Positions 26,828 to 34,080 of a stretch of 64,000 bases of DNA are shown piece after piece (within the stretch, counting starts at the first letter, position 1; each line of letters begins with the position of its first letter). The DNA lies in NCBI GenBank assembly GCA_005884685.1, contig VBAH01000048.1:1-64000 (forward strand). Reading direction: 5' to 3'. A program made the position numbers and the translations under genes. Under the pieces are notes generated by a model that saw only the letters and a program-made list of their open reading frames with translations, was not told where the DNA came from and ran no database searches. The stretch is from Alphaproteobacteria bacterium (GTDB taxonomy: Bacteria; Pseudomonadota; Alphaproteobacteria; Rhizobiales; Xanthobacteraceae).

Positions 26828-27526
26828 ATGTCGGTCGTGAACTCCATCCGCTCGCAGCTTTCGCCCATCAATCCGGAGGGCTATCCGTTCATCGGCGCGT
26901 TTGCGCTCGCGAGCCTCGTGCTGTTCTTGTTATGGACGCCGCTCGGCTGGCTCGGCACCGTGCTGACGCTGTGGTGCGCGTATTTCTTCCGCGATCCGCC
27001 GCGCGTCACCCCGGTCTCCGACCGGCTGGTCGTGTCGCCCGCAGACGGCAGAGTGAGCCTCGTCGCCGATGCCCTGCCGCCGCCGGAGCTTGCGCTCGGC
27101 GACAAGCCGCTGCCGCGCGTATCGGTTTTCATGAGTGTGTTCGACTGCCATGTGAACCGCGCGCCGGTCAGCGGCCCCATCGAGCGCATCGTCTACACGC
27201 CCGGAAAATTCCTCAACGCCGATCTCGACAAGGCGAGCGAGGACAACGAACGCAACGCGCTGGTCATTGGCGCTGCTGCCGGCCGCGTGGGTGTGGTGCA
27301 GATCGCCGGACTGATCGCGCGGCGCATCGTGTGCTGGGTCAAGGAAGGACAGCAGATCGGCGCGGGCGAGCGCATCGGCATGATCCGCTTCGGCTCGCGC
27401 GTCGATGTGTATCTTCCCGCGGGCACTGTGCCGCTGGTTTCCGTGGGGCAAACCTCGCTCGCCGGCGAGACGATCATTGCCGAAATCGGCGCAGCCGAGC
27501 CCGCGCCATCATTCCGCGCCGGCTGA
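26828..27526 (+). CDS. psd: Phosphatidylserine decarboxylase proenzyme
   Basis: Decarboxylates phosphatidylserine to phosphatidylethanolamine. 232 residues, the short membrane-anchored form common in alphaproteobacteria. It starts [20 protein letters not shown], has a double hydrophobic helix, then [37 protein letters not shown] and the self-cleavage site [12 protein letters not shown], in which the serine of GS becomes the pyruvoyl group. The ATG is 7 bp after the ABC transporter stop; AGAAA precedes it. pssA, which makes its substrate, is 600 bp downstream on the same strand. Confidence 0.96.
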   Translation: MSVVNSIRSQLSPINPEGYPFIGAFALASLVLFLLWTPLGWLGTVLTLWCAYFFRDPPRVTPVSDRLVVSPADGRVSLVADALPPPELALGDKPLPRVSVFMSVFDCHVNRAPVSGPIERIVYTPGKFLNADLDKASEDNERNALVIGAAAGRVGVVQIAGLIARRIVCWVKEGQQIGAGERIGMIRFGSRVDVYLPAGTVPLVSVGQTSLAGETIIAEIGAAEPAPSFRAG

Positions 27527-27556
27527 TCAATTCATCTTGATGTGGATAGCGGTGAC

Positions 27557-27574
27557 GGTAAACGCGCGTTAACC
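27557..27574. promoter_or_regulatory. Near-perfect palindrome GGTAAACGCGCGTTAACC
   Basis: 18-bp inverted repeat with a perfect 10-bp core AACGCGCGTT and a single mismatched pair, located between psd and the next gene. Possible operator; no regulator is adjacent. Confidence 0.3.
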
Positions 27575-27669
27575 GGCTGCTTCCACCGCACTTAGCACAA
27601 TCGATCAAGTTTTCCGCTTATCTGCACGCGGACGGGGTTTCCGTACGTGCGGAGACAGGGACTCGATCG

Positions 27670-28068
27670 ATGCCGCACCGCGAGGATGACGAGCGCGCCG
27701 CTGCGATTCTTGCCCGCAGGGCGAAGGGTTTGCTGGCGCTCGAGGAGGCGCTGGTGGAGCTGGCGGACGCAAATTGCGTCGCGACGATCGCGGCGGCGAT
27801 CGCCGAGCGCGTCAAGCTGCAAGCCGACATGGTTGCACGAGCGCTCGATGCCGAATCCGACGAGCCGATTTCGGTGCTGTGCCGCGCTGCGGGCTTCAGC
27901 CTCAACGGTTTCTCGGCACTGCTGCGCATGCGGCGCCGCCGCAATCGTGGAAACGCGGGCGCCAGAGACGCGCTGGCATTGTTCTCCGCGCTCAATCGCG
28001 CCGCCGCCGAGCGCATGTTGCAGCAGATGGCGCCGCGGCCGCACACCACGGGCCGCCGCTTCCGCTGA
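27670..28068 (+). CDS. Hypothetical protein, possibly DUF2336-like
   Basis: 132-residue soluble, helix-rich, basic-ended protein between psd and pssA. Segments such as AIAERVKLQADMVARALDAE and ISVLCRAAGFSLNGFSALLR recall the C-terminal part of DUF2336 proteins of Bradyrhizobium-like genomes, but it is much shorter than a full DUF2336 protein. CAGGGA lies about 9 bases before the ATG. It is not recognised with certainty; the location inside a phospholipid gene group may be coincidental. Confidence 0.55.
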   Translation: MPHREDDERAAAILARRAKGLLALEEALVELADANCVATIAAAIAERVKLQADMVARALDAESDEPISVLCRAAGFSLNGFSALLRMRRRRNRGNAGARDALALFSALNRAAAERMLQQMAPRPHTTGRRFR

Positions 28069-28138
28069 CAGGGCAGCCGGCGTTAACCATTCGTTCTCGC
28101 CGGTGGCGGTGCAGTGTGCGAGCGGGTATATTCGGCCC

Positions 28139-29011
28139 ATGCCTTACACGCGCTTCGATCCCGAACGCCGCCAGCGCCAGCTGCAACGCTTGCGCCAGAT
28201 TCCCGTACGCCGGCTCGTGCCGAACGTCATCACGTTGCTTGCGCTGTGCGCGGGCCTGACCGGCATCCGCCTCGCGTTCGAGGAGCGCTACGAGCTCGCG
28301 CTCGGCGCGATCGTATTCGCCGCCATGCTCGACGCGGTCGATGGCCGCGTCGCGCGCATGATCAAGGGTACGTCGCGCTTCGGCGCGGAACTCGACAGTC
28401 TCGCTGATTTTGTGAACTTCGGCGTCGCGCCCGGGCTCATCCTCTATCACTGGGGTCTCAACCCGCTCGGCAATCTCGGCTGGATCGCCGCGATGGTGTT
28501 TGCGATTTGCGCGGGCTTAAGGCTTGCGCGTTTCAACGTGCAAATCGAGGACCCGAACCGTCCACCCTGGGCGGGCAATTTCTTCACCGGGATGCCGGCG
28601 CCGGCCGGCGCGATCACGGTCCTGCTGCCGATGTACCTGTTCTTCCTCGGCGTGCAGATTCCGGTCGCGGTCACGCTGATCTACACGATCGCGATGGCGG
28701 CGTTGATGATCTCGCGCCTTCCGGTGCTGTCGGGCAAGAGGATGGGCACGCGCGTGCCGCCCGAAATGGTGCCGCCGGTCATCATCGTGGCGGTGTTGTT
28801 CATCGCGCTGCTGATCAGCTACCCGTGGATCGTGCTCAGCATCGGTACGCTCGCCTATCTGGCGTGCCTGCCGCTCGGCTGGTGGTCCTATCAGCGTTAT
28901 CGGCAGGCGGACGCCGCTCTCGCCGCCGCGCCGGCGGCGGGCAGCGATCGGGCCGAGCGTGCTGCGCCGGCACAAATGCCCGAGGACGAGCGCCCCGCGC
29001 GGCTCAACTGA
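28139..29011 (+). CDS. pssA: CDP-diacylglycerol--serine O-phosphatidyltransferase
   Basis: Makes phosphatidylserine from CDP-diacylglycerol and serine; Psd then gives phosphatidylethanolamine. 290 residues with about eight membrane helices. The CDP-alcohol phosphatidyltransferase motif DGx2ARx8Gx3Dx3D is intact from residue 68 (DGRVARMIKGTSRFG then AELDSLAD), and the N-terminal RLVPNVITLLALCAGLTGIR is typical of type II PssA. An N-terminal ATG at 28139 gives MPYTRFDPER; the frame is open upstream but non-homologous. ureE begins 3 bp after the stop. The last 30 residues are a polar tail. Confidence 0.95.
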   Translation: MPYTRFDPERRQRQLQRLRQIPVRRLVPNVITLLALCAGLTGIRLAFEERYELALGAIVFAAMLDAVDGRVARMIKGTSRFGAELDSLADFVNFGVAPGLILYHWGLNPLGNLGWIAAMVFAICAGLRLARFNVQIEDPNRPPWAGNFFTGMPAPAGAITVLLPMYLFFLGVQIPVAVTLIYTIAMAALMISRLPVLSGKRMGTRVPPEMVPPVIIVAVLFIALLISYPWIVLSIGTLAYLACLPLGWWSYQRYRQADAALAAAPAAGSDRAERAAPAQMPEDERPARLN

Positions 29012-29014
29012 CCC

Positions 29015-29503
29015 ATGCGACGCCTCGTTCGTGTCGTCCAAGCAGGACGAGATGCGCCCGTCGACAGCGTGATCCTGAGGACCGATCAGCGCCGCGTGCA
29101 GGCCGGGCAACTGATCGGCGTGAACGGCACGTTGATCGGCGTGATGCTCCCGGAGCCGGTGCTGTTGCGCAACGGCGATGGCCTGGAGCTCGATGACGGC
29201 AGCATCGTCGAGGTGGTGATCGAGGCAGAGCCGTTGGTGGAGATCCGCGGGAACGATCTCACGCATCTCGCCCGGCTCGCCTGGCATCTCGGCGATCGGC
29301 ATGTACCGGTGCAGGTGCTGAGCAACAGGTTGCGCATGCGCCCCGATACGGCGCTGGAGACGCTGCTGCAAAACTTCGGCGCGCGGCTCACGGCGATTGA
29401 AGCGCCGTTCGATCCTGAGGGCGGCGCCTATGCGTCCCGGCCCGCGCACGACCATGATCACGATCATCCCCATGGTCATCATCACGGCCATCATCACGAC
29501 TGA
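29015..29503 (+). CDS. ureE: UreE-type urease accessory nickel chaperone (orphan)
   Basis: 162 residues. The N-terminal UreE domain contains DSVILRTDQRRVQAGQLIGV and IGVMLPEPVLLRNGDGLELDD; the C-terminal metal-binding domain has LAWHLGDRHVPVQVLSNRLR, in which the conserved His of LGNRH-type sequences is present. The end is a His/Asp-rich nickel-binding tail of 18 residues with 10 histidines (HDHDHDHPHGHHHGHHHD). UreE delivers nickel to urease. No urease subunit or other accessory gene is in the window. It starts 3 bp after pssA, so it is likely co-translated with it. Role here might be nickel handling for urease encoded elsewhere. Confidence 0.9.
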   Translation: MRRLVRVVQAGRDAPVDSVILRTDQRRVQAGQLIGVNGTLIGVMLPEPVLLRNGDGLELDDGSIVEVVIEAEPLVEIRGNDLTHLARLAWHLGDRHVPVQVLSNRLRMRPDTALETLLQNFGARLTAIEAPFDPEGGAYASRPAHDHDHDHPHGHHHGHHHD

Positions 29504-29538
29504 CAGCCGCGGCCGTTCGCCGCCTTGTGGAGGCTCCG

Positions 29539-30339
29539 ATGACTCTCACCGTCGAGCGTGACGGTCCCGTCACCACGATCATCCGCAGCCGCACCGAAGC
29601 GCGCAATGCGATGGATCCGGCCAGCGCGGAAGCGCTCACGGAAGCGCTGCTCGAATTCGACCGCGCTGACCCGCAGTCGGTCGCGGTGCTGTGGGGCGCA
29701 GGCGGCGCGTTTTGCGCGGGCTTCGACCTGAAATACGCAGCCTCGCAACTCGGCCAGAAGGATCCGATGGCGCCGCTGAATTTCCCGGCCGGCGAAGGGC
29801 CCGTTCCGCGCGGTCCGATGGGACCGACGCGGCTGCAACTGTCCAAGCCGGTGATCGCCGCGATCGCCGGTCCTGCCGTCGCCGGCGGCATGGAGCTCGC
29901 GCTCTGGTGCGACCTTCGCGTGATGGAGCAAAGCGCCTTCATGGGCGTCTATTGCCGGCGGTGGGGCGTGCCGCTGATCGACGGCGGCACCGTGCGGCTG
30001 CCGCGCATCGTCGGGCGCGGCACCGCGCTCGACATCATCCTCACCGGGCGCAAGGTGCCGGCGGAGGAGTGCCATCGCATCGGGCTGTGCGATCGGCTGG
30101 TGCCGGACGGCGAGAGCCGTGCCGCCGCCGAGGCGCTGGCGCACGAGATCGCGCGCTTTCCGCAAGGCTGCGTGCGCGCGGATCGCCGCTCGGTCTTGCT
30201 GCAGGAGGGACTGTCCGAGATGGACGGGCTCAAGTCCGAATGGGCCTGCTCGGCCGGCATGGTGGAGCGTGAGGGTGCAGCCGGGGCGGCGCGGTTTTCG
30301 TCGGGCAAAGGGCGGCATGGAAATTTCGGCGATATTTGA
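29539..30339 (+). CDS. Crotonase/enoyl-CoA hydratase family protein
   Basis: 266 residues of the crotonase fold. Oxyanion-hole segments are GGAFCAGFDLKYAA and AAIAGPAVAGGMELALWCDL; downstream GVPLIDGGTVRLPRIVGRG and AEECHRIGLCDRLV match the family. The second catalytic Glu of classical hydratases is not obvious: the GVPLIDGGT position, where hydratases have E, carries D/G, so it may be another crotonase such as a hydrolase or isomerase. ATG 29539 has GGAGG 6 bases upstream; the GTG at 29527 is less likely. 35 bp separate it from ureE. Confidence 0.9.
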   Translation: MTLTVERDGPVTTIIRSRTEARNAMDPASAEALTEALLEFDRADPQSVAVLWGAGGAFCAGFDLKYAASQLGQKDPMAPLNFPAGEGPVPRGPMGPTRLQLSKPVIAAIAGPAVAGGMELALWCDLRVMEQSAFMGVYCRRWGVPLIDGGTVRLPRIVGRGTALDIILTGRKVPAEECHRIGLCDRLVPDGESRAAAEALAHEIARFPQGCVRADRRSVLLQEGLSEMDGLKSEWACSAGMVEREGAAGAARFSSGKGRHGNFGDI

Positions 30340-30350
30340 TGACGGTTCTT

Positions 30351-30465
30351 GTCATCATCCGCGAAGGCGGATGATCCAGTAAGCATTGCAGATTCGATCA
30401 GGCACGATAGAACAACAAATTCGCCTACGTGTTTACTGGATGCCCGCCTTCGCGGGCATGACGGA
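30351..30465. repeat. Palindromic intergenic repeat, family A variant
   Basis: TCATCCGCGAAGGCGGATGA (about 30355-30374, followed by TCCAGTAA) and TTACTGGATGCCCGCCTTCG (then CGGGCATGACGG, to 30464) flank a 50-bp unique core. The ends TCCAGTAA and TTACTGGA are themselves complementary, so the whole element can fold back. Translated through, it encodes the junk peptide YWMPAFAGMTE, which should not be counted as part of the SDR that follows. Confidence 0.8.
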
Positions 30466-30472
30466 GTGCCGC

Positions 30473-31198
30473 ATGGGCCGCTTGCGCGACAAGGTCATTC
30501 TCATCACCGGAGCTGCGGGCGGCATCGGCTCGGCGATCGCCGAGGCGGTGGTGCGCAACGGCGGGCTCGCAGTCGCGACCGATCTTGCCGGCAGCGCCGG
30601 GGTCGATCATCCGCTCGACGTCACCTCGGAGGAGGATTGGCTGCGCGTCATCGGCGCGATCGGCGCGACCGCGGGCCGCCTCGACGGCCTGGTCAATTCC
30701 GCCGGCATCGCGCCGCTCGGCACCGTGGAGGAAACCGACTACGCGCTTTGGCGCAAGGTCATGGCGGTCAATCTCGACGGCACGTTCCTCGGCTGCAAGC
30801 ACGGGCTTTCGCTGCTCAAGCGCAGCGGCGGGTCGATCGTGAATATCTCCTCGGTCTCGGGGATCGTCGGCGGGCACAATCTGGCAGCCTACAACGCCTC
30901 GAAGGGCGGCGTGCGGCTGCTGACGAAATCGGTCGCGCTGCATGGCGCGCGGCAAAGTCCGCCGGTGCGTTGCAATTCAGTGCACCCGACATTCATCGAG
31001 GGACCGATGTCGGATGCGCTGTTCAAGATCGTGCCGAAGCCCGCGGAAACCAAGGCGCGGATGGAGCGGCAAATACCGCTGCACCGTTTCGGCAAGCCCG
31101 CCGAAGTGGCCGAGATGTGCGTCTATCTGCTGTCGGACGAATCCGCGTTCGTGACCGGCGCGGAGTTCGTGATCGACGGCGGGTTGACGGCGCAATAG
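30473..31198 (+). CDS. SDR family NAD(P)-dependent oxidoreductase
   Basis: 241-residue short-chain dehydrogenase. Cofactor motif TGAAGGIGSAIAEAV (TGxxxGIG), DATDL-type acidic residue region VATDLAGSAG suggesting NAD preference, NSAGIAPLG (NxAG), catalytic Ser in IVNISSVSG and the YxxxK of AYNASKGGV. C-terminus GAEFVIDGGLTAQ is typical of FabG-like SDRs. The ATG at 30473 has GGAG 6 bases upstream; the upstream in-frame ATG reads through a palindromic repeat and is rejected. Substrate unknown. It could function with the crotonase in a degradative pathway, but nothing proves that. Confidence 0.92.
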   Translation: MGRLRDKVILITGAAGGIGSAIAEAVVRNGGLAVATDLAGSAGVDHPLDVTSEEDWLRVIGAIGATAGRLDGLVNSAGIAPLGTVEETDYALWRKVMAVNLDGTFLGCKHGLSLLKRSGGSIVNISSVSGIVGGHNLAAYNASKGGVRLLTKSVALHGARQSPPVRCNSVHPTFIEGPMSDALFKIVPKPAETKARMERQIPLHRFGKPAEVAEMCVYLLSDESAFVTGAEFVIDGGLTAQ

Positions 31199-31205
31199 CG
31201 CTTAC

Positions 31206-31284
31206 CGTCATTGCGAGCCGAAGGCGAAGCAATCCAGCAGGCACGAACTGGATTGCTTCGTCGCTCGCGCTCCTCGCAATGACG
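31206..31284. repeat. Palindromic intergenic repeat, family C (CGTCATTGCGAG type)
   Basis: CGTCATTGCGAGC at the left end is complementary to GCTCCTCGCAATGACG at the right end, with internal AAGCAATCCAG / CTGGATTGCTT arms. It forms one long hairpin of about 79 bp between the convergent SDR and GST genes. One copy only in this window. Confidence 0.8.
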
Positions 31285-31286
31285 AA

Positions 31287-31928
31287 TCACGCCGGCAGCG
31301 GATGCCCCGGCATCAGATCGTAGGGATGCGCCCAGCCGGGCAGCGCCTTCACGCGCTCGCGCCAGGCCGCGATCGCCGGATGGTCCTTGCCGATGTCGAA
31401 GCCGAACTCCTCGGGCGGATAATAGAGGTAGCCCGCGAGCGACACGTCCGCGATGGTGGGCCGGTCGCCGAGCAGGAATTTGCGGTTCTCGAGGCGCTTG
31501 TTGACGATGGCGAGATTGCCGTCGATGCGGCCCTTGAAGAAGGCGAGCACGGCCGGATCGCCGGCGGGCTTGGCGAAGTTCTTCAGGAAACGATACGGCC
31601 CCAAAAATCCGTTGACCTTCTGGTTGTCGAAGATGATCCAGCGCAGCGCTTCCAGCTCTTCGTCTTCGCCCTGCGGCAGGTACTTGCCGGAGCGGCGCGC
31701 CAGATAGGTGAGGATCACGCCCGACTGGGTGAGCTTCTTGCCGCCGTGTGCCAGCACGGGGGCTTCGCCCATTTCATTGACCTGCGTGCGGTATTCCGCC
31801 GTGCGCGACTGGCCTTTGAAGAAATCGACGAACACCGGCTTCCAGTCCGCGCCGATCAGGTTGAGCATCAAGGCGGCGCGATAGGCGTTGCCGGATTGGG
31901 CGAAGCAATAGAGCTCGTATTCGGGCAT
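31287..31928 (-). CDS. Glutathione S-transferase family protein
   Basis: 213 residues with the N-terminal thioredoxin-like domain (YELYCFAQSGNAYRAALML, EAPVLAHGGKKLTQSGVIL, where the cis-Pro and the SxxI glutathione contact are seen) and the alpha-helical C-terminal domain with FLLGDRPTIADVSLAGYLYY, the conserved Asp-containing GST N-capping box. The start at 31928 has GGGAG 5 bases upstream; an ATG five codons earlier is less likely. The class cannot be set from sequence alone. It converges with the SDR over a palindromic repeat. Confidence 0.9.
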   Translation of the reverse strand: MPEYELYCFAQSGNAYRAALMLNLIGADWKPVFVDFFKGQSRTAEYRTQVNEMGEAPVLAHGGKKLTQSGVILTYLARRSGKYLPQGEDEELEALRWIIFDNQKVNGFLGPYRFLKNFAKPAGDPAVLAFFKGRIDGNLAIVNKRLENRKFLLGDRPTIADVSLAGYLYYPPEEFGFDIGKDHPAIAAWRERVKALPGWAHPYDLMPGHPLPA

Positions 31929-32005
31929 CGGGGGCTCCCTCATTGGGCGGCAAGTCTAGAACAGGAGCCCGCCGCGCTCCGCATGAATGATTGTGATGAC
32001 GGCCA

Positions 32006-32383
32006 TCACCGCGCCAGTGTGATCGGAGCGCCGTTCGCTGCCTTGCCTTCGAAGCGGCCCGGCCCCGCGAGCGCGACTTCGGCGAGCTGCGCGCCGGTGT
32101 GGTCGCGGATCAGCAGCGTGCTCTCCTGAAAGGTCCATTTGCGGCTGGTGAAGAAGTTGCCGGGACAGCCGCCCTCCGGCGCGATCGTCCCTTCCGGCGC
32201 TTCAGCCGCACCGGCAAAGTTCATGGCGCATTGGCTGGGTCCCGAGGCCAAGACCCAGCGGCCCGCCATCGGCTCCGGTGGCGCGCCGGGACGCACCATG
32301 GTGGTGCCGGTCACCGCCTGATCGCCGGCGCAGCCGGCGAGCGCGAATGCGAACGCGAACGCGATGACAATACCAACCCGCAC
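32006..32383 (-). CDS. AprI/Inh (Omp19-like) protease-inhibitor-type lipoprotein
   Basis: 125 residues. MRVGIVIAFAFAFALAGCAG is a lipoprotein signal with lipobox LAGC, so the mature N-terminal Cys should be lipidated. The mature domain, GRWVLASGPSQCAMNF to GRFEGKAANGAPITLAR, matches the AprI/Inh metalloprotease-inhibitor family that includes Brucella Omp19; the two cysteines in SQCAMNF and GGCPGNFF are placed like the family disulfide. It probably lies at the outer membrane and protects against proteases. Its start is 6 bp after the mmsA stop, so the two may share a transcript. Confidence 0.82.
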   Translation of the reverse strand: MRVGIVIAFAFAFALAGCAGDQAVTGTTMVRPGAPPEPMAGRWVLASGPSQCAMNFAGAAEAPEGTIAPEGGCPGNFFTSRKWTFQESTLLIRDHTGAQLAEVALAGPGRFEGKAANGAPITLAR

Positions 32384-32389
32384 GCCGCC

Positions 32390-33886
32390 TCACTTCATCG
32401 TCGGGATGACGAACTCGGCGCCTTCCTTGGTGCCCGACGGCCAGCGCGCCGTCACCGTCTTGGTCTTGGTGTAGAAACGCACCGAGTCCGGCCCATGCTG
32501 ATTGAGGTCGCCGAAGCCGGACCGCTTCCAGCCGCCGAAGGTGTGATAGGCGAGTGGCACGGGGATCGCGAAATTCACGCCGACCATGCCGACCTGCACG
32601 CGGCTGGTGAAATCGCGCGCGGTGTCGCCGTCGCGCGTGAAGATCGACACGCCGTTGCCGTACTCGTGCTCGCTCGGCAGCCGCACCGCCTCCTCGTAAT
32701 CCTTCGCGCGCACCACCGAGAGCACCGGCCCGAAAATCTCCTCCTTGTAGATGCGCATCTCGGGCGTCACCTCGTCGAACAGGCAGCCACCCATGAAGTT
32801 GCCGTTCTCATAACCCTGGAGCTTGAAGTTACGGCCGTCGACGACGAGCCTGGCCCCTTCCTGCACGCCGATATCGACGTAATTGCGCACCTTCTGCATG
32901 TGTGCCTTGGTCACCATCGGGCCGTAGTCTGCCTGTGTGTCGGTCGAGGGGCCGATCTTCAGGCTCTCGACGCGCGGGATCAGCTTGTCGACCAGAATGT
33001 CGGCAGTCTTCTTGCCGACCGGCACCGCGACGGAGATCGCCATGCAGCGCTCGCCCGCAGAGCCGTAACCGGCCCCGATCAGCGCATCGACCGCCTGATC
33101 GATGTCGGCGTCGGGCATCACGATCATATGGTTCTTCGCCCCGCCGAAGCACTGCACCCGCTTCCCGTGCGCGCAGCCGGTGGCGTAGATGTATTGCGCG
33201 ATGTCGGAGGAGCCGACGAAGCCGATCGCCTTGACGCGCGCATCGGTGAGCAGCGCATCGACCGCTTCCTTGTCGCCGTTCACGACATTGAGCACGCCCT
33301 CGGGCAGCCCCGCCTTGACGAACAGCTCCGCGATGCGGATCGGCACCGAGGGATCGCGCTCGGACGGCTTGAGGATGAACGTGTTGCCGCACGCGATCGC
33401 CGGCGCGGCCTTCCACAGCGGGATCATGGCCGGGAAATTGAACGGCGTGATGCCGGCGACCACGCCGAGCGGCTGGCGCACCGAATAAAGATCGATGCTC
33501 GGGCCGGCGCCTTCGGTATATTCGCCCTTGAGCAGATGCGGGATGCCGCAGGCGAACTCGACCACTTCCAATCCGCGCTGGATGTCGCCTTTGGCGTCGG
33601 CGAAGGTCTTGCCGTGCTCGGAGGACAAGAGCCGCGCGAGGTCGTCGTACTCGGCCTGGATCAACTCGAGGAACTTGAACATCACGCGCGCACGCCGCTG
33701 CGGGTTGGTCGCGGCCCAGCCTCGGAACGCGGCTTCGGCGTTCGCGACCGCCTTGTCGACCTCGGCCTTGCTGGCAAGCGCGACCTTGGCCTGCACGTCG
33801 CCGGTGTTGGGATTGAACACGTCGCCGGTCCGGCCGGATGTGCCGCTCACCTGCTTGCCGCCGATGAAATGTCCGATTTCGCGCAT
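32390..33886 (-). CDS. mmsA: Methylmalonate-semialdehyde dehydrogenase (CoA-acylating)
   Basis: Oxidises methylmalonate semialdehyde to propionyl-CoA in valine and myo-inositol breakdown, or malonate semialdehyde to acetyl-CoA. 498 residues, typical. Catalytic Cys281 lies in GYGSAGERCMAIS, the element distinctive of this CoA-dependent ALDH family; the NAD site is IGFVGSSDIAQYIYATG. The N-terminal VFNPNTGDVQAKVALAS and the C-terminal FGDLNQHGPDSVRFYTKTKT are also characteristic. Other valine-degradation genes are not adjacent. The opposite strand carries a hybrid kinase starting 194 bp away. Confidence 0.96.
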   Translation of the reverse strand: MREIGHFIGGKQVSGTSGRTGDVFNPNTGDVQAKVALASKAEVDKAVANAEAAFRGWAATNPQRRARVMFKFLELIQAEYDDLARLLSSEHGKTFADAKGDIQRGLEVVEFACGIPHLLKGEYTEGAGPSIDLYSVRQPLGVVAGITPFNFPAMIPLWKAAPAIACGNTFILKPSERDPSVPIRIAELFVKAGLPEGVLNVVNGDKEAVDALLTDARVKAIGFVGSSDIAQYIYATGCAHGKRVQCFGGAKNHMIVMPDADIDQAVDALIGAGYGSAGERCMAISVAVPVGKKTADILVDKLIPRVESLKIGPSTDTQADYGPMVTKAHMQKVRNYVDIGVQEGARLVVDGRNFKLQGYENGNFMGGCLFDEVTPEMRIYKEEIFGPVLSVVRAKDYEEAVRLPSEHEYGNGVSIFTRDGDTARDFTSRVQVGMVGVNFAIPVPLAYHTFGGWKRSGFGDLNQHGPDSVRFYTKTKTVTARWPSGTKEGAEFVIPTMK

Positions 33887-33989
33887 AGAATGCTCCCGAC
33901 CGCCAGCTCGTGTTTTCCGTGGCTTGTCTCGTGATAGCGCAGGCGGATGCCGCCGGAAAGCATGGGGAGCGCGGGAGCCATGGGTTGAT

Positions 33990-34014
33990 GGAACCGAACC
34001 GCCGGCGGGACGTT
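33990..34014 (+). promoter_or_regulatory. EcfG-type promoter motif before the hybrid histidine kinase
   Basis: GGAAC (33990-33994), 16 bases, CGTT (34011-34014): an exact match to the GGAAC-N16/17-CGTT general stress promoter known in alphaproteobacteria. The kinase ATG is 67 bases downstream. Confidence 0.6.
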
Positions 34015-34080
34015 AAAAAACTTGGCCCCGTGTTCTGCGAGGCTGTTTTCTCAGCCGGGACAGGACGTTAAATCAGTTTC

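Noticed and set aside
30386-30472. N-terminal extension of the SDR starting at 30386
   Set aside because: It is a translated palindromic repeat (YWMPAFAGMTE); the ATG at 30473 has a proper ribosome site and matches family N-termini.
32099-33934. Plus-strand open frame of 611 codons over mmsA
   Set aside because: Same GC-driven antisense effect; mmsA on the minus strand has all catalytic motifs.
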